The notes: generated from the letters alone by a model not told the origin. A DNA stretch of 64,000 nt from Paraphoma chrysanthemicola (GCA_020744225.1 JAGMWG010000013.1:310001-374000); one strand, 5' to 3'. Shown: positions 20,985 through 36,112, counted from the first letter of the stretch. A program made the numbers and translations.

Positions 20985-23900
20985 TAGTTATAAGTAGAAG
21001 AACTAGAATTATAAGTAAGTAGCGCTTAATAATATTATAGATTAGATTTAGAAAACTATACTAGTAGAAATTCTTAGTCTAGCTTAGATCTAGCTTAAAC
21101 AGAAAAGTACTCTTAGAATGTAATCTCTAATTAAGTACCTTAAGAACTCTATAGCTTCTAATAATATAATAGTCTAGAATTATATTAAGAATAATTACTA
21201 ACTCTATCTTATAAAGGTAAGCTTCTTATAGATTACTCTAGAATAATAGTTTACTAACTAGGAAATACTATATATATAAATAGTAACTTTTAAGATTCTA
21301 GAGGTAGAAGAATTACTTATACTTACTAACTTTTTAGATACACTAACTCTAAAATATATAATAGACTAGGTAAAGATAATATAAGTAAATATAATTACTA
21401 ATTAAGCTATAAGAAGAGAATAGATTACGCTTTAGAAGCTAGTGTAGATTTATAGTACTATACTTTAAAAGAATATAGTACTTAACTAAAAGAGAAAAGC
21501 GTACTTAGTCTTCTTAATACCTTTCTTTTTAGAATAAAGAAATATTAATTTAACTAAGAAATTAGTAAGTATAATTACTTACCTATGTAATAAGCTAGAG
21601 TAAAACTATAAATAGACTCTAAACTTATACTAACGTCTCTAATACGTAATTATAAGATTATACTCTAAATTATCTCTTAATATAACTAACGCAGTTAAAA
21701 AGTTAATTAAGAATTAGTATAGCTTTTCTTAGTATAAGAATCTCTAGAAATAGATTAAGAAATCTAGATAAGAGATAAAGAAATCTATACACTCTAATAG
21801 AAATAGATCTGTAGGCTAGATTATAGCTGCGATTATTAATCTAGTTTATATTTCTTAAGCTCTAGTTCTTAATAGAGTATATAGTATAACTTATAGTATA
21901 TATCTCTTTACATAATATATAATTCTAGATAGAGAATCTGCTATTTACGTTGTAAATTAGTAGAAACTTCTTATTCTAGGTATATTTATTAAGAGTCTAC
22001 CTAAGAATTACGTCTATATAGAAATCTAATTACTTTTTATAAGTAGAACTAGTAATTATATTCTACTAATAATCTTAAACGCGCTTAATAAAAAGAAATA
22101 TAATCTTATTCTTAAGAATATTAAGATTATAGAAGACTTTTATCTTAGTATTATCTTAGAAGTAAAGCTTAGAGAGAAGGTAAAGATTTAGTATATAAGA
22201 GTAGATTATACGCTTAGACGTAGCGTAATTAACTCTAGTACTATTATATTTAATCTTATTAGTAAACATAATCTTCTCTTTATTAAATATAAGCCTTATT
22301 CTTATTCTATAGTACTTATACTTATAAAGATAATATTAAAGAAATTACAAGAATTACTACTAAGAAGTAATCTAGAGAATCTCTAGCACCTTTAATTAGG
22401 CTATCTAGACTAGCGTATACTTTAAGCACTTATAAAAAACGTATAGAATATAAATATTAAAGGTATATAAAGAATTAAATATTAAGAATATATAATAACT
22501 TATACTGTATAAGTAATCTTACAGCACTAGAAGAAATAATCTCTATACTTATTCTATAGAGTATTATAGAATCTATTTAATATACTGTATAGATAATTAG
22601 AAGAATAGTAGTTAATAGTAATTAAGAATAACTTCTTAGAAAAGATTAGTAATATTAATCTAAAATTAAAAACTCTTTCTAAGATTATTATATAGCTATA
22701 CTACTCTAGAGAGGTAGATTATAATATAAGAATTAAGTCTTATATAAAGAAATTATAATTAAGGTAATACTATTATATATATATAAGTTAAATAGTTTAG
22801 TAAAATACGTAGACTAGAAGCTAATTATAAAAGCTATTAAGATATACATTAGTGTATAGCTTTCTAAGAAACTCTAGCCTAAGATTATAAACGTAGTAGT
22901 ATAGCTCTATAGAATAAGCTTATCTATAATCTATAAGTACTAATTATCTAATAAGATTCTAGATTCTTAGTTTAGGTAGTACTTTTACTAGTATAAGCTA
23001 GCTAATATATAGTCTAGACTTACTAATCTTTATCTTAATTAGAGTAGAGTTTATACTTATAGCTATAGAGTATATCTACTTAATTAAGATTATATAGTAA
23101 GTATTATAAAGTAAGTATTTAAAGTAGCTCTATAAGAATATATTAGATACTTAGTAAGCTATTATACTTCTAATATCTACTAGATATAGATCTCTATACT
23201 TAACTAAGTAATTACTACTTATAACGTAATATTTAATAAAGATTACTTCTATAATAAAGATAATAGTAAGAAGATAACTAAGAAAAGCGTAATTATATAA
23301 GTTAAGGTCTTATATAATAGAAAGCTTAATACCTTCTATAGATTCTTAGACTTAGAAGAGTAACTAGCTTAGCCTTAACTAGAATCTAAATATCTATTTA
23401 GCTCTAATCTACTTTAACTAACTAATACTAAGACTAGCTAGTCTAGTAATTAGAAAGAAGAAGTAAGAAAAACTTTATAGATTATAGGCGTAGCTAGCTA
23501 GTAATTAAGAATCTGTAATAACTAAAGAAAGAAATAATTAATACTAGTAACTCTACGTATAATACTAGAGTTAGATATTAGAAGTTATAATTAGCTATCT
23601 ACTAACTATTTAGGTACAGAGAACTTCTAGAATACGTAACGTTCTAGGTAGGTAGAATTCTCTAAATCTAACGTATTTTTTTATAATATATTAGGAATTC
23701 TAGATAATATAATCTAGCTAACTTAAAGATTAAGTAAACTACAAGATTCTTAGTTAAACCTACTATATCTAATTAGATTAACAAAAACACTTACTACGTA
23801 GTCTTAGAGAGCTAGTAGAAGACTTACTAAAAGTGTATTAGAAGTAAATATATTAAAATATTCTCTAACGTATAGAACTAGAAGTAAACGTTTAGATTAT

Positions 23901-25790
23901 AATAATTAGATAGAAGGTAGAAAAGCTAAGAGCTTGCATTTACTAATTACAGATCTAAAATATAATTCTAAGTATAGCTTCTAGAATAGAGTATATAGAC
24001 TAATTACTAATCTAGATTATCTATAGTATTAGTAGTAGAACTTTAATAATACGTTTATTCTAGAAGTACGCTTTATCTAGATTAATATAAAGAGTTATAA
24101 GTTATTAAACGTAGTAATTATAGTAGTAACTCTAGATTATAGAATATCTTAAAATATACTTAAGATTCTAAGAATTTATTTCTATATAAGTAAACTTTCT
24201 TCTTCTCTAATAATCTAGAAGTAGATAATTAATTATTCTTTATAAGTACTATTTAAGAATATCTTATAGAAGAAGATTAATACACTATTTAGTAAGAGAA
24301 TATAGTAAATTTACCTAATTAAAATAGCGCTAATATACTTACTACTACTTAAATAAGTATAGATATATAAGATTAATAAGAATAGATTTCTTAATTAAGC
24401 TAAAGCTAAGATTATTATATAAAGAGATCTCTAGAAGAAGAATATACTATAATTAATATATACTGTAACTCTTATAGCTAAATTCTTTAGAATAGTAATA
24501 GTACTTACTACTTATTTTAATCTAGAGATTAACTAATATAATATTATAAGAGTATTTCTTAATACTATAATTATAGCTAAGAATTTTATCTTCCATAAAT
24601 TACTAGAAGAATTCTATAAACTAGAAATATGCGTAAAACTTAATTACGCATTATATAGATTAAGAGATTTACTACTTCTTTAGTATAAAGAATTTACTAG
24701 TACGCTTAGAAATATTAGGCTTATAGCATTAAAAAAAGAACTATACCTATTCTTTACTTAGAATTAGAAGATTCTAATTCTATTTTATATTAATAATATT
24801 CTACTCTTATATTATAAAAATAATAAGTAATAAGTATAAATTCTATAAAATAAGATATTATTTAAGTATAAGATCTAAGATTAAGACCTAATCTAGTAGT
24901 TTCTTAAGATCTAAGTAATTAGAAACTATAAGAATAGAGTAATTACTTTAGTATATAATACCTATATTAATAAGATTACTAAACAGTTTAAGCTAAGTAG
25001 AGAAAGTTTTCTAGTAACTTCTCTTCTATTAGAAGAGCTAATTAAGAATTTTAGTAAAGTATCTAAATAAGAGATTAAAGCCTACTAGAAAAGAGTTAGA
25101 TTAGCGCTATATACTATAATTATACTATAACTAGATATTATATTTATAGTTTTTAAGCTATTACACTTCTTAATGAACCTTAGTAAGTAATATCTTAATA
25201 CTATAAACTAAGTAATTATATATATATATTATATAAGGTTTACTATAATTAAATATAGATAGATAAATAGACTAAATCTTATAATATATAGAGACGCATT
25301 CTTTACTAATAATCTAGATACTTAGAGATTCTTATATAAGTATATTATTATACTCTTTAGAAGTGTAATTCTATAGAAGGTAGCGCGCTAAAGTATAATT
25401 ATAACCTTAATAACTAAAGTAAAGCTTCTTACTCTTAAGTATATAGCTAAGAAATCTATAGTACTTAAGAGATTTCTTAAAGAGCTAACTCTTAATTTAG
25501 GTAAAGTCTAGAAGATTTAGTATAATAATTAGTAGATAATTAGACTTATTATAGAAAAGAATAAGAGAATTACTACTTAACTTAGGTATATTAATATTTA
25601 GAATATATAGTTAAGATAGAAATATCTTAAAGAATTCTTTAGTATTAAGTATCTTAAGACTAGTAATATACTAGTAGATAGACTTACGAAGATACTTACT
25701 TATTAGTAGTTTAAGAAGTTTAAGACTTATATAAACTTTTAGAATATAAATTTAATAATTATAGTAAGAGCAAATAATATAGAAAGAGAA
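20985..25790 (+). mobile_element. Decayed Ty1/Copia element (Copia-1), internal region
   Basis: Plus-strand reading gives a gag-like start (about 20990-21900), integrase-like text (about 22800-23300), an RT polymerase box ILILFYINNILLLYYKN (about 24771-24821; Asn-Asn for Asp-Asp), a TRPDI-like segment near 25120, and an RNase H end including KYLKTSNILVDRLTKILT (about 25650-25700). TAA/TAG codons are frequent. I could not find LTRs of its own: the sequence on its left is the Gypsy LTR, and on its right it fades into unidentified AT-rich DNA. Confidence 0.75.
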
Positions 25791-28366
25791 GATTTATACT
25801 AATTATAATATAAGTTAAGAAATTACTTTTAGAACTATAAGATTACCTAGAATATATTTCTAATAATCTAGAAAGTAAAACTTATATACTAAAAAGAGAA
25901 TTAAAAGTTAGAATTCTTAAATCTTATTACCTTACTTCTTATTAAAGAGGTAATTTATATAATCTAGAGTCTACTTAATATAACTATTATACTTTACTAT
26001 AGTCTTATACCTCTCTTCTATAGTTAAATTTCTAGAATTCTTATTTATAGAGCTAAAGATACTCTTAAATAATGTACGTACCTTATTAGTAAGCTAGATT
26101 AACTCTATTATCTTCTTGCAACAATAATTCTAATAAATATAATATGTATAGATCTTAGCTCTAGACTTTCTAGAATACTTAGCTTTTAGAATAGGAGGAG
26201 AAGAGTAGTTCTAATTAACCTTACTAATCTTACCTTTCTTCTTAGAATTATTCTAGCTAGACTTCTTCTTCTTTCTCTTATCTAGATTCTCTTACTAATA
26301 AGACTAACTCTTCTTCTTAGAAGCCTACTAATTTAGATTATTATAGTTAATTAATATTATAGAGCTAGATTTTATAATATTACTATCTAGAAATATAGAA
26401 TTTCTAGTAAGTATAAGATTTAGCCTACTACTAAATATAGAAACTAAAGACTAGAATTCTTAAGCTATAACTAAAGTAGTCTAAAATTCTTAATTATAAA
26501 AGCTTATAAATATAGAAAGATAAGAGTAAGTTTAGTACTAATATAAAGGCTGTACTTACTCTAGAGATAGAAGTTTTATATATTCTAGAGGTAAAGCTAT
26601 CTAAGAATAGGTCTACTTATAAAGCTTACTCTTCTTAAATCTTTTAAGAATCTTAATTATTTTCTCTCTTTTACTAGCTACCTATTAATTAAATTAGTAT
26701 AAGATTATAGGCCTAGAAATCTAAAAACTTACTCTAATATTACTACTCTATATATTAACTATAAAGGTAGTAATCTTACTAGTGTATAGCTCTAGAAGTA
26801 TTATATAAGAATAAGTTTTACACTTTATATAGTAATTACTATTTATATCTTACTAATAATAATATACTCTATTCTTAGTAGCTATCTTACTATAAGAAAG
26901 AAAGTAAGCGCGTAAGTAGTAAACGTAGCTAAATTAGCGCAGCTTATTAGTAATAAGCTTACCTTAGAGATCTACCTCTTTATATAGAGACTTCTTCTTA
27001 GAAGTAGTTTTTATTAATCTACTTCTTCTCTTACTCTTCTTAAGAGTCTTAATAGTATTTCTTTTATTCTTCTTCTCTTAATTATTACTATACCTATAAT
27101 TATAAAAGTTATATTTAGTAGACTTAGAATCTAGAAATTAAGGTTTCTTAGCTAGAGATTAAGGCTTCTTAGTATAATAAGGCGCAGGTAGATTTATTAG
27201 GTCTTAATATCTTAAAAGCGTACTAGAAATATTAGACTAGAGGTTTAAATTAAGAAGTAATAATAAAGAAAAGCAATAGAATAGAGAAGAAGTAGATCTA
27301 AGGCGCAGATACTAAGATAGAGAATCTGCATTAAGTTTCTTATTCTAATTATTATACTTATTATTACTAGGTAGAAAATTAACTACAGTCTAATAAGAGC
27401 TTAGAGAGTTTAAGAACTAGTGCTTAGGAGTATAATTACTACTAAATAAGCTATTAGATTTTATAAATTCTTAGCTCTATATAATAATTAGTAGTAAGTA
27501 ACGTAATTAAGTATAATACATACTATCTTAAAGCTAAAGTAGTAGTTAAGTAGCTAGATAATAAAGAACTAAAGAAGTTAAGTAGCTTAAAGACCTTATA
27601 ATATACTTATAAGCTACTACAATTAGAGCTACTATACTTACTTACTAACTCTATAGTAAATACTTTACTTATAACGCAGTAGATTTATATAATCTTACTT
27701 AATAGCTCTAAGAATTATAAGCTACTATATTACTTAATACTATAAAAAGTAGCTTAGATCATTAGCTAGAGAATTACCTAAGACTAGAAACTAGAATTAT
27801 AATATTATAAGTAGAGAGATTAAATATTACAGTTATAAATCTTAGAAGCTAAGAATTTATAAGAATAGAGAAGAGAAAATTTATATAGTATATAAATAAA
27901 AGTATAGAAATTACTAAACTAGATTACTTAATATTCTATTTACCTAAGAAAAATAAGATAGAGAGTATGTTATAAATATAGTAATTATAAAGTATCTTAT
28001 ACTAAGAATTACAATATATTAACTTAATAGAGTAATACGTAATCTATAATTACTCTATAGAGCTAAGAAGACTAGAATTATAGAGAATTCTATGCCTAAG
28101 CTAGAAGTATATAGTTTTAGCTCTTTAGCTTAGTTTTCTTAAGTAGTAATAATTAAGTAATTCTAATTATATAGTATCTTAGATTCTCTATATATTATAA
28201 AGTACTTTTAGATAGAAGTTTTTTAAGTTTTAAAGTAAGCTACTTAGATATAATAGAATAAATAAAGACTAATAGTCTCTTATAATATAGATACTACTTA
28301 GTTATAAAGTAAGCTAAGCTATAATTACGTAACTTAAGAATAAGTCTTAAAGAGAGAAGAAGATAG
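25791..28366. other. AT-rich, RIP-degraded repeat DNA of unclear identity
   Basis: No intact ORF. Plus-strand text from about 27500 to 28130 reads as degraded protein with RIP-type stops (for example SKYFTYNAVDLYNLT), gag-like in flavour. Minus-strand text near 26100-26350 is Lys/Ser-rich with clustered Tyr/Cys codons that could be a decayed zinc knuckle. I cannot assign a family; it may include the missing 3' end of Copia-1 or a third element. Confidence 0.4.
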
Positions 28367-28526
28367 TATTATAGTTATCTTAGAAAGTAGACTAAAAGTA
28401 GCTAATTATACTCTAATTAAATACTAATAAATTACTAATAAATAGCTTATAAAAACTAACTATAATACTATACTATAGAGCTATAGATTATATAACTTAA
28501 TTAGTATACTAGACTATATTAATACT
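28367..28526 (+). repeat. Gypsy LTR, inverted copy, left part
   Basis: Reverse complement of about 20783-20938; continues at 36113 after the Copia-2 insertion. Together the two parts are about 500 bp, the size of the LTR at 20440-20938. No Gypsy gag follows at 36453, so it is probably a solo LTR. Confidence 0.75.
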
Positions 28527-28960
28527 TATAAAGATTTATTACTTAAATCTTTTATAAGCTATCTAAAATTACTAGTAGCTTAGAAGTTTTATCTTATATT
28601 CTTTGAGATCTTATAGATTTTTAGTATAAGCAGAATTTGGTATTAATTACTAGTCTGAAATTAGACTAAAATATATATTTTATATAAGGGATTTAAATTT
28701 TATTCCTATTAGAATAAAAAGTAATAGTTTTCGGAATTATTTTAATACTATAGTATAGCTTACTAAGCTTAGAAACTAAAGTATATAGTAAAGAGAGATC
28801 TCTCTCTTTTATCTGTACCTAGAACACAAAATACTATCTACTACCTCTATTAAATATTTTATCTACCTTTACTTTTATTACCTATTAGGTAATTTACTCT
28901 TTATATTCTCTTCTAACTAGTATATTACTAGTTATTAGTAACCTTTACTTCTTCTTAATA

Positions 28961-28979
28961 GGTTATAAGCCTAGCTCTG
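28961..28979 (+). promoter_or_regulatory. Primer-binding site of Copia-2
   Basis: GGTTATAAGCCTAGCTCTG lies directly after the 5' LTR. Allowing RIP transitions it is complementary to the anticodon arm of a methionine tRNA (CAU anticodon), like the half-tRNA-iMet priming of Drosophila copia (GGTTATGGGCCCAG...). Confidence 0.65.
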
Positions 28980-30529
28980 CCTAAGAGGATTTTATTTACT
29001 AGATTATAATTCTAGCTTATTAAGCTAGTCTATCTAGAATAAAGAGTAATTATTTCTATTTTAGAGATAATTAACTCTATTTTAGAGTTTTTAACTCAAA
29101 TTATACTTATATACTACTAGTATACTAGTAACTTTTAAGCCTTTATAAGCTTTTAAGAAGATTACGTACTTCTTATTTAGCTTTGCTTTTAAGTACTAGT
29201 ATAAATAGAGTATAGAAGGATAAAGAAAACAGTATTATTTTATTTTATTTTACTAGAAGAAATTTAAGTACTCTAGTAATTTAATTTAAAATTTAATACA
29301 GTGTTTTCTAAGGTGTATTCTAGTATACTCTCTACTCGCTCTACACTAAGAATAGTAATACTAGAGTCTACTTAGAGATTATCTCTTATAGAGAGTGTAA
29401 AAACTCGTCTCTAATTAGTTTTTAAGAGCAAAGTAGCTAGTAACTTTAGTACGTTTTAAAAAGTATATTACAAGAAGAATATACTAGGAAAATAGCCTAG
29501 AAAACTATTACTTCTAGTATACTTGTAATAAAATAAGTTCTAGTAGCTACTAGAATTTCTTAATAAAAGTACTATCTCTAAAAAATATATTACCTACTGT
29601 CTACTCTATTATTAGAGTAATTTATATTTAAAGAGGTTAATTATAAAATTATAATCTAATTCTACTATATTTGAAACTTTTTATCTAAAAGCTTCTAAAT
29701 ATAATAGTATTAGTTATTAAGTTCTATTACTTTAAGTTAAAAGTAATAATACTTATAATTAATACTATTATTATAAGAAGAATAACTATTAGAGTTTTTA
29801 CTCTGTAAAAATTTACTCTCTATTATTTTAGTAAAAATAATAGAGAGTACTTTTTTGCGTTTAGTTAAATATAAGTTTTTAGTAGAATTTATAGCTTTCT
29901 AGGCCTTATATAAGACTTAAACTAAGTCTTATTAAAAAAAAAAAAGCTATATAAGATTATTATTACCTTGTTTGCAAACTATTGCAAATTAAGCTGTTAT
30001 TAGAAAAATTATTACGAGCTAGCTATTTAAGCTAAAAATACTTAGAGAACTAAAACTAGTACACTTTTTAGTCTAGTTATATATTCTAATATTTAAAATA
30101 CGCTAGCTGTAATCTAAAATAAGTTATAAGCTATTTTAAATATAATTTTGTACAAAACTGTAAAATTATAGAAATATTATTATTCTAAAATTAGTAATAA
30201 TCTATTTTAGACTACCGTATTAAGAATAATAGTATATTATATACTATATTTTTATATAAAATTATTAGATACTCTTATTATCTAAAGTATAATTTTATAT
30301 TAATACGCGTAATAAGACTTATTTTAAAACTACTTATAATAAGATGATAATAAGATTCTTATTATCTCTTATTACAATAATAGAGTTCTTATTACTTCTT
30401 ACTATAATAATAAGATAATAATAAGAAACCTAGTAATAAAATAAGCTATATTTTTCTATAAATAAGCTAATAAATAAACTTAATATATATAAAAGTTTAT
30501 TAAAAATAGCTAATTCTTTTTCTAGCTAT

Positions 30530-33500
30530 AAAATACCTAAGCTTAAAGGATCTAGTAATTATAATATTTAGAATATACGTATAAGCTAAATATTAACTAA
30601 AAAAGGCCTTAATATAGTTACTAATCTAGCTAACTTAGGTAATAATTTAGAACTTATATAATAAAATAAAAAGACTATTACTATAGTAACACTAGCTCTA
30701 GAAGATAAGTCTTTACTACAAACGCAATATATTACTAGTGCTTATACTTTAAGATTAACGCTAAAGAATCTATATATATCTAAAGGCTTTAGTAGTAATT
30801 ATATTCTATCTAAAGAATTAATTAATAATACTCTAAGTAATAATAAAAATAACTTAGAATTATATATTAATAACTTTAGAAGAACTTTAAATTAATTAGA
30901 ATCTAAAGATATAGTATTACCTAATAAATTTATAGTAGTACTATTACTTAATAATCTTAATAAAGATTATAATAATATTATTGCTATAATTACTTAGAAT
31001 ATTAGATTAGAACAATAATCTAATATTACTATAGACGATATTATAAATTAATTATTAGATGAAAATAGACGACTAAAGTCTAATTATAAATCTAATAATA
31101 ATAATTTCTACGTAAACTATAGAAGTTATAATAAAAATAACGATAGTAACGTAGAAATAGCTATGCCTACTAAAGCTAAAAAGACTAAAAAGTCTAAAGC
31201 TAAAAGTATTAATAATACTACTAATAGTAGTTATAATAATACTAAAAATAATAAAGTTTGCAATTATTGTAAACTAAAAGAATACTTAGAATCTACTTAT
31301 TATAAGAAATATCCTAAAAAGAGACCTAAATAAGTTAGTAATACTAAAGTAGAAACTATTTTAACTTCTACTATTAGTAATTCTAATAACAAGTCTTATA
31401 ATAATAATATTATAGATTTTGTTCTAGATTCTAGTGCTACTATATATACTTACTATATTAAAGAATTATTTACTAGTATTAAACCTACTAATACTAATAT
31501 TAAGTAGGGTAATACTAATAAAATAATTAAAGCTAGTAGTATAGGTAATATAGAACTTAAATTTACTAGTACAAATAAACTAGTTAAATTAAATAATGTT
31601 CTATATATTCCTAAATTAGGTATTAATTTATTAAGCTTAAACTTAATAACTAATAAAGAATATAGTTTATCTTTTAATAAAGATAAATATTATATATATC
31701 TTTCTAATAAAACTATTCTTATAGAAAGTAGTTATAAAGAAGAAGTTAGTATTTTTAGTACTATTAGTACTAAATCTTCTATTAATTTATCTAATTCTAA
31801 AAAAGTATTAACTAGTATTAGTAATACTATAAAAGAAGATATAGAAGATTCTAATAATAATCTTAATTTAATAGACTCTAGTCTAGAAGAATAAAATATT
31901 ATTATAGAAAACGTTATAGAACTAGATAATAATACTAGTTCTAATAAAGACTCTTCTATTATTATTAATAATAATAATAATAAAGAAAAGCTAGTACTTA
32001 ATAATAACTCTATAGATTTAATACATAAAAGACTAAGATGTATTAGTCTTAAAACTATTAAATACTTAGTTAAAAATACTAAGAGTTATAGTTTTATAAA
32101 TCTAGAGAATATTAGTTCTACAAATACTAGTTTAGATAATTATATTATTTATATATAAGCTAAACTAACTAAAAATAGAAGTGTAGAACCTAGTACTAAA
32201 GTAGAAGCTTACTTAGATCTTCTACATATAGATATAGGAGGACTTATTAGGCCTAAAACCTTTAGAGGTTTTAAGTATTATATTACTTTTAGAGACGCTA
32301 AAACTAAGTACTTAATAGTTAAGTTACTTAAATCTTAAAAAGACTTAGTACTTATTATTAAAGTTACTATTAGTAAATTAGAATTAGAAGCTAAAGATAA
32401 TAATACTTTAGATAATAATTCTAATTCTAGTTCTAGTTCTAATTATAATAAAGAACTAAAAGTAATTAGTAACTTTAATAATAATAAAGTAAAAGCTCTA
32501 TAATTAGATAATAAGTTTAAATCTAAAGAGTTAGATACTTATTTACTTAATAAGAGTATTAAAAGATAATATTTATCTCCTTATACTCCTAAATAAAACA
32601 GAGCTACAGAAATAATTAATAGAGTCTTACTTAATAAAGTTAGAGCTTTATTAATTAATAGTAATCTACTTAAGTATCTTTAGAGAGAAGCTATTTTAAC
32701 TACTACTTATCTATATAATAGAACTCTTAATAGTTCTATAGGTTTTAAAACTTCTTATAAATTAAAATATAAAGAGTTACCTAATCTAGATAATATTAGA
32801 ATATTTAGAAGTTTAGTTTATTATAAAGAACCTAGTAATTTTATTAAAAAACTAGATTCTAGAGCTACTTCTTATTATCTAATAGGTTTTACTAGTTCTA
32901 ATATCTATAAATTATATAATCCTAGTACTAATAAAATAATTAATGCTAGAGATTATAAAATTATAGAAGGTTATTATTATACTCCTAATAATAATAATAA
33001 TATTAGAGAAATCTTTACAAAACTAGATAATAATAATAAAGATACTAAGAATAAGATAATAGAGATTAATTCTAAAGACGAATTAAATACTATTATACCT
33101 AGTAATTTAAAAATTATTAAAAAGACTACTAGGCCTATAAGATCTAGAATTATAGATAATAGTTCTAAAGACGAACTAGCTAATAATACTACTATAACTA
33201 ATAGTATATTAAGTACTATAAAATTAAATAATAGTAAAAAAGATTAGAAATTACTCTATAATAAAGCGATTCTTTATAATATCTTTAATACTATTAATAA
33301 TTCTAGTATAGAAGAGCCTAAAACTTATAAAGAAGCTTTAAATAGATTAGATAAAGATCTATATTTAAAAGCTATGCAAATAGAAGTAGATAATTTATTA
33401 AAATCTAATACTTAGACTCTAGTACTTAATTCTAATTATTCTATTATTAAAGAATAATAGGTTCTTAATAAAAAGTATAATTTAGATAATACTATTAAGA

Positions 33501-35110
33501 AATATAAAGCTAGATAAGTAGCTAAAGAATTTCTACAAAAGTATAAAATTAACTATAAAGAAACCTTTGCTAGTACTAGTAAACCTAGTATTATTAGATT
33601 ATTATTATCTATTACTGTATATATAGATTAGAAAATATATACTTAAGATATAAAATAAGTCTTTTCTAATACAGATATAGATAGTAATAATATATATACG
33701 CAATTACCTATAAGCTTTAAAGAGTATATTATTAAGAAAGCTTTAGAAAGTAAAGAAATTAAAGACTTAACTTTAATTAAAGAACTTAATAAAGCTATTA
33801 TAAATAAAGACTATAATAATATTATTTGTAGACTTAATAAAGCTCTATACAGCCTAAAGCAAGCTAGTAGATAGTAGTAATTATTTTTAACTAAAATTCT
33901 AGAAACTCTAGGATTTACTAGTTTAAAAATAGATAATAGCGTTTTTATACATAAAGAAAAACTTATTATTTTAGCTATATATATAGACAATATACTAGTC
34001 TTTACACAAAATATAGATTTAATTAATAATCTATATAAAGATTTATCTAGAACCTCTAAATTAGAAATAACTAATTTAGGAGAGATAAAAGAGTTTTTAG
34101 GTGTAGAAATAATAAGAGATAGAAATAATAAATCTCTAATTATAATATAAAGAAGCTTTATTTCTAAAATACTAGAAAAATATAATAAGCTATAAAATAA
34201 TCCTAAAAACTTACCTCTACCTATAGGTATAAAGTTATCTAAAAATCTAGAATCTCTAGATAATAATACTATTATTAGTAATTATTAAAAAGAGATAGGT
34301 AGTTTAATTTATTTAACTATATTTACTAGACCTAATCTAGTATATAGTATAAACTACTTAGCTAGATATATATCTAATCCTACTATAGAACATTATAATT
34401 ACTTAAATAATATCTTTAGTTATCTTTTAAAAATAAAAGATTTAGAATTAGATTTAACTTTAGAATCTATAGAATAATCTATAAATAATAATTATAATAA
34501 TAATTATTATTATAATAAAGACAATAATACTAGAGATATTAGTAATTCTATAAATCTACTAGGTATTAGTAATGCAGATTAGAGAGGTAATTTAGATTCT
34601 AGAAAATCTACTACAGGAAATATCTTTATTTTAAATAATAATAAAGATAATTATTCTAATAATAGTAATATAGCTATTAATTAGATTTCTAAGCTATAAA
34701 ACATAGTAGCTATTAGTAGTATAGAGGCAGAATACATATCTTTAAAAGAAGCTACTAAAGAAAGTTTATATCTACAAAATTTTATATAAGAGTTATTTAA
34801 TAATAAAGCTCTTAAAGATTTTAATCTATTTAATAATTTAAATATTATTAAAATAGATAGTCTTAGTGCTATAGAACTAGCTAAAAATCCTATTTATTAC
34901 GCTAGAACTAAGCACGTAGATATAATATATTATTTTGTTAGAGAAAATCTGCTTAGTAATAAAATAAACCTAGTATACAAAAATACTAGTACTATACTAG
35001 TAGATAATCTAACAAAGGCTACTAGTATACTTAAATTTTAAGACTTTATTAGTCGAATAAATTTAGTTAAAACTAGAAAGTTCTAAAAATCTACTTATAA
35101 TAATAAATAA
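30530..35110 (+). pseudogene. Copia-2 gag-pol polyprotein frame, stops from RIP only
   Basis: One frame runs about 1527 codons without any frameshift. Order: gag (KIPKLKGSSNYN at the start), zinc knuckle KVCNYCKLKEYLESTYYKKY (about 31255-31314), protease region DFVLDSSATIYT (near 31420), GAG-pre-integrase, integrase core (HIDIGG near 32226; about 32200-32800), RT with IYIDNILVF (33980-34006), RNase H with GISNAD.RGNLDSRKSTTG (34562-34621), SSIEAEYISL near 34720 and RTKHVDI near 34905. In-frame stops are TAA or TAG where Gln or Trp is expected, and several motif Asp/Gly now read Asn/Ser, as G-to-A predicts. Asn- and Ser-rich linkers are prominent. Confidence 0.92.
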
Positions 35111-36112
35111 TAAGAATAATAATAAGAATTATAATAAGAATTCTTATTAATAACTCTTATTATAATTAGACTATATTAGTCTATAATAAGTAGTATAATA
35201 TAACTAGTAATAATTAATTATTATAATTATTATTTCTAAGTTATATTATAGAATCTACAATTTAACTTTTAGGTTCTTCTAATAAGTAGTTTACAACAAA
35301 CTATTTCTTATTATACTTAGAGTAGTTATTATAACTATCTCTAAATTTGCTTCTTATTATACTAAGTATTATATACCTATTTACTCTCTATTATACTAGG
35401 TATTATATATACCTATTAAAAGTCTAGAACCTAGATCTTTTAGAGAAGCTAGTTAATTATCTATATAATAAGACGTTATTGTACTAGACTATTAACGCGC
35501 TATTATAATAATTAATTATATTAATTATTAGGTAGCTTTACTAAGGAATTGCTATAGTAATAATAAATAGTACGCTATTATAATTATTATTATAGTAGTC
35601 TTATAAAAAGACTATAAATAAAAAAGAATAAAAATATATAGTTATTTCTTTAAGTTTTATATAGCTTAAGAGAGTATGTAAAGATTTATTACTTAAATCT
35701 TTTATAAGCTATCTAAAATTACTAGTAGCTTAGAAGTTTTATCTCATATTCTTTAAGATCTCGTAGATTTTTAGTATAAGCGGAATTCGGCATTAATTAC
35801 TAGTCTAAAATTAGACTAAAATATATATTTTATATAAAGGATTTAAATTTTATTTCTATTAGAATAAAAAGTAATAGTTTTTAGAATTATTTTAATACCG
35901 CAGTATAGCTTACTAAGCTTAGAAACTAAAGTATATAGTAAAGAGAGATCTCTCTCTTTTATCTGTACCTAGAACACGAAATACTATCTACTACCTCTAT
36001 TAAATATTTTATCTACCTTTACTTTTATTACCTATTAGGTAATTTACTTTTTATATCCTCTTTTAACTAGTTTATTACTAGTTATTAGTAACCTTTACTT
36101 TCTAATAATACT

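Larger units (their letters stand above)
28527..36107 (+). mobile_element. Full-length Ty1/Copia retrotransposon (Copia-2) with both LTRs and target duplication
   Basis: The 5' LTR is 28527-28960 (434 bp) and the 3' LTR 35677-36107 (431 bp, three bases missing near its end). The element is flanked by a perfect 5-bp duplication ATACT (28522-28526, 36108-36112) and sits inside an inverted Gypsy LTR. Internal parts: primer-binding site, a 1.5-kb AT-rich leader, one gag-pol frame (30530-35110), and about 565 bp before the 3' LTR. Differences between LTRs are few and mostly RIP-type, so it is the youngest large insertion here, yet it has been mutated. Confidence 0.93.
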
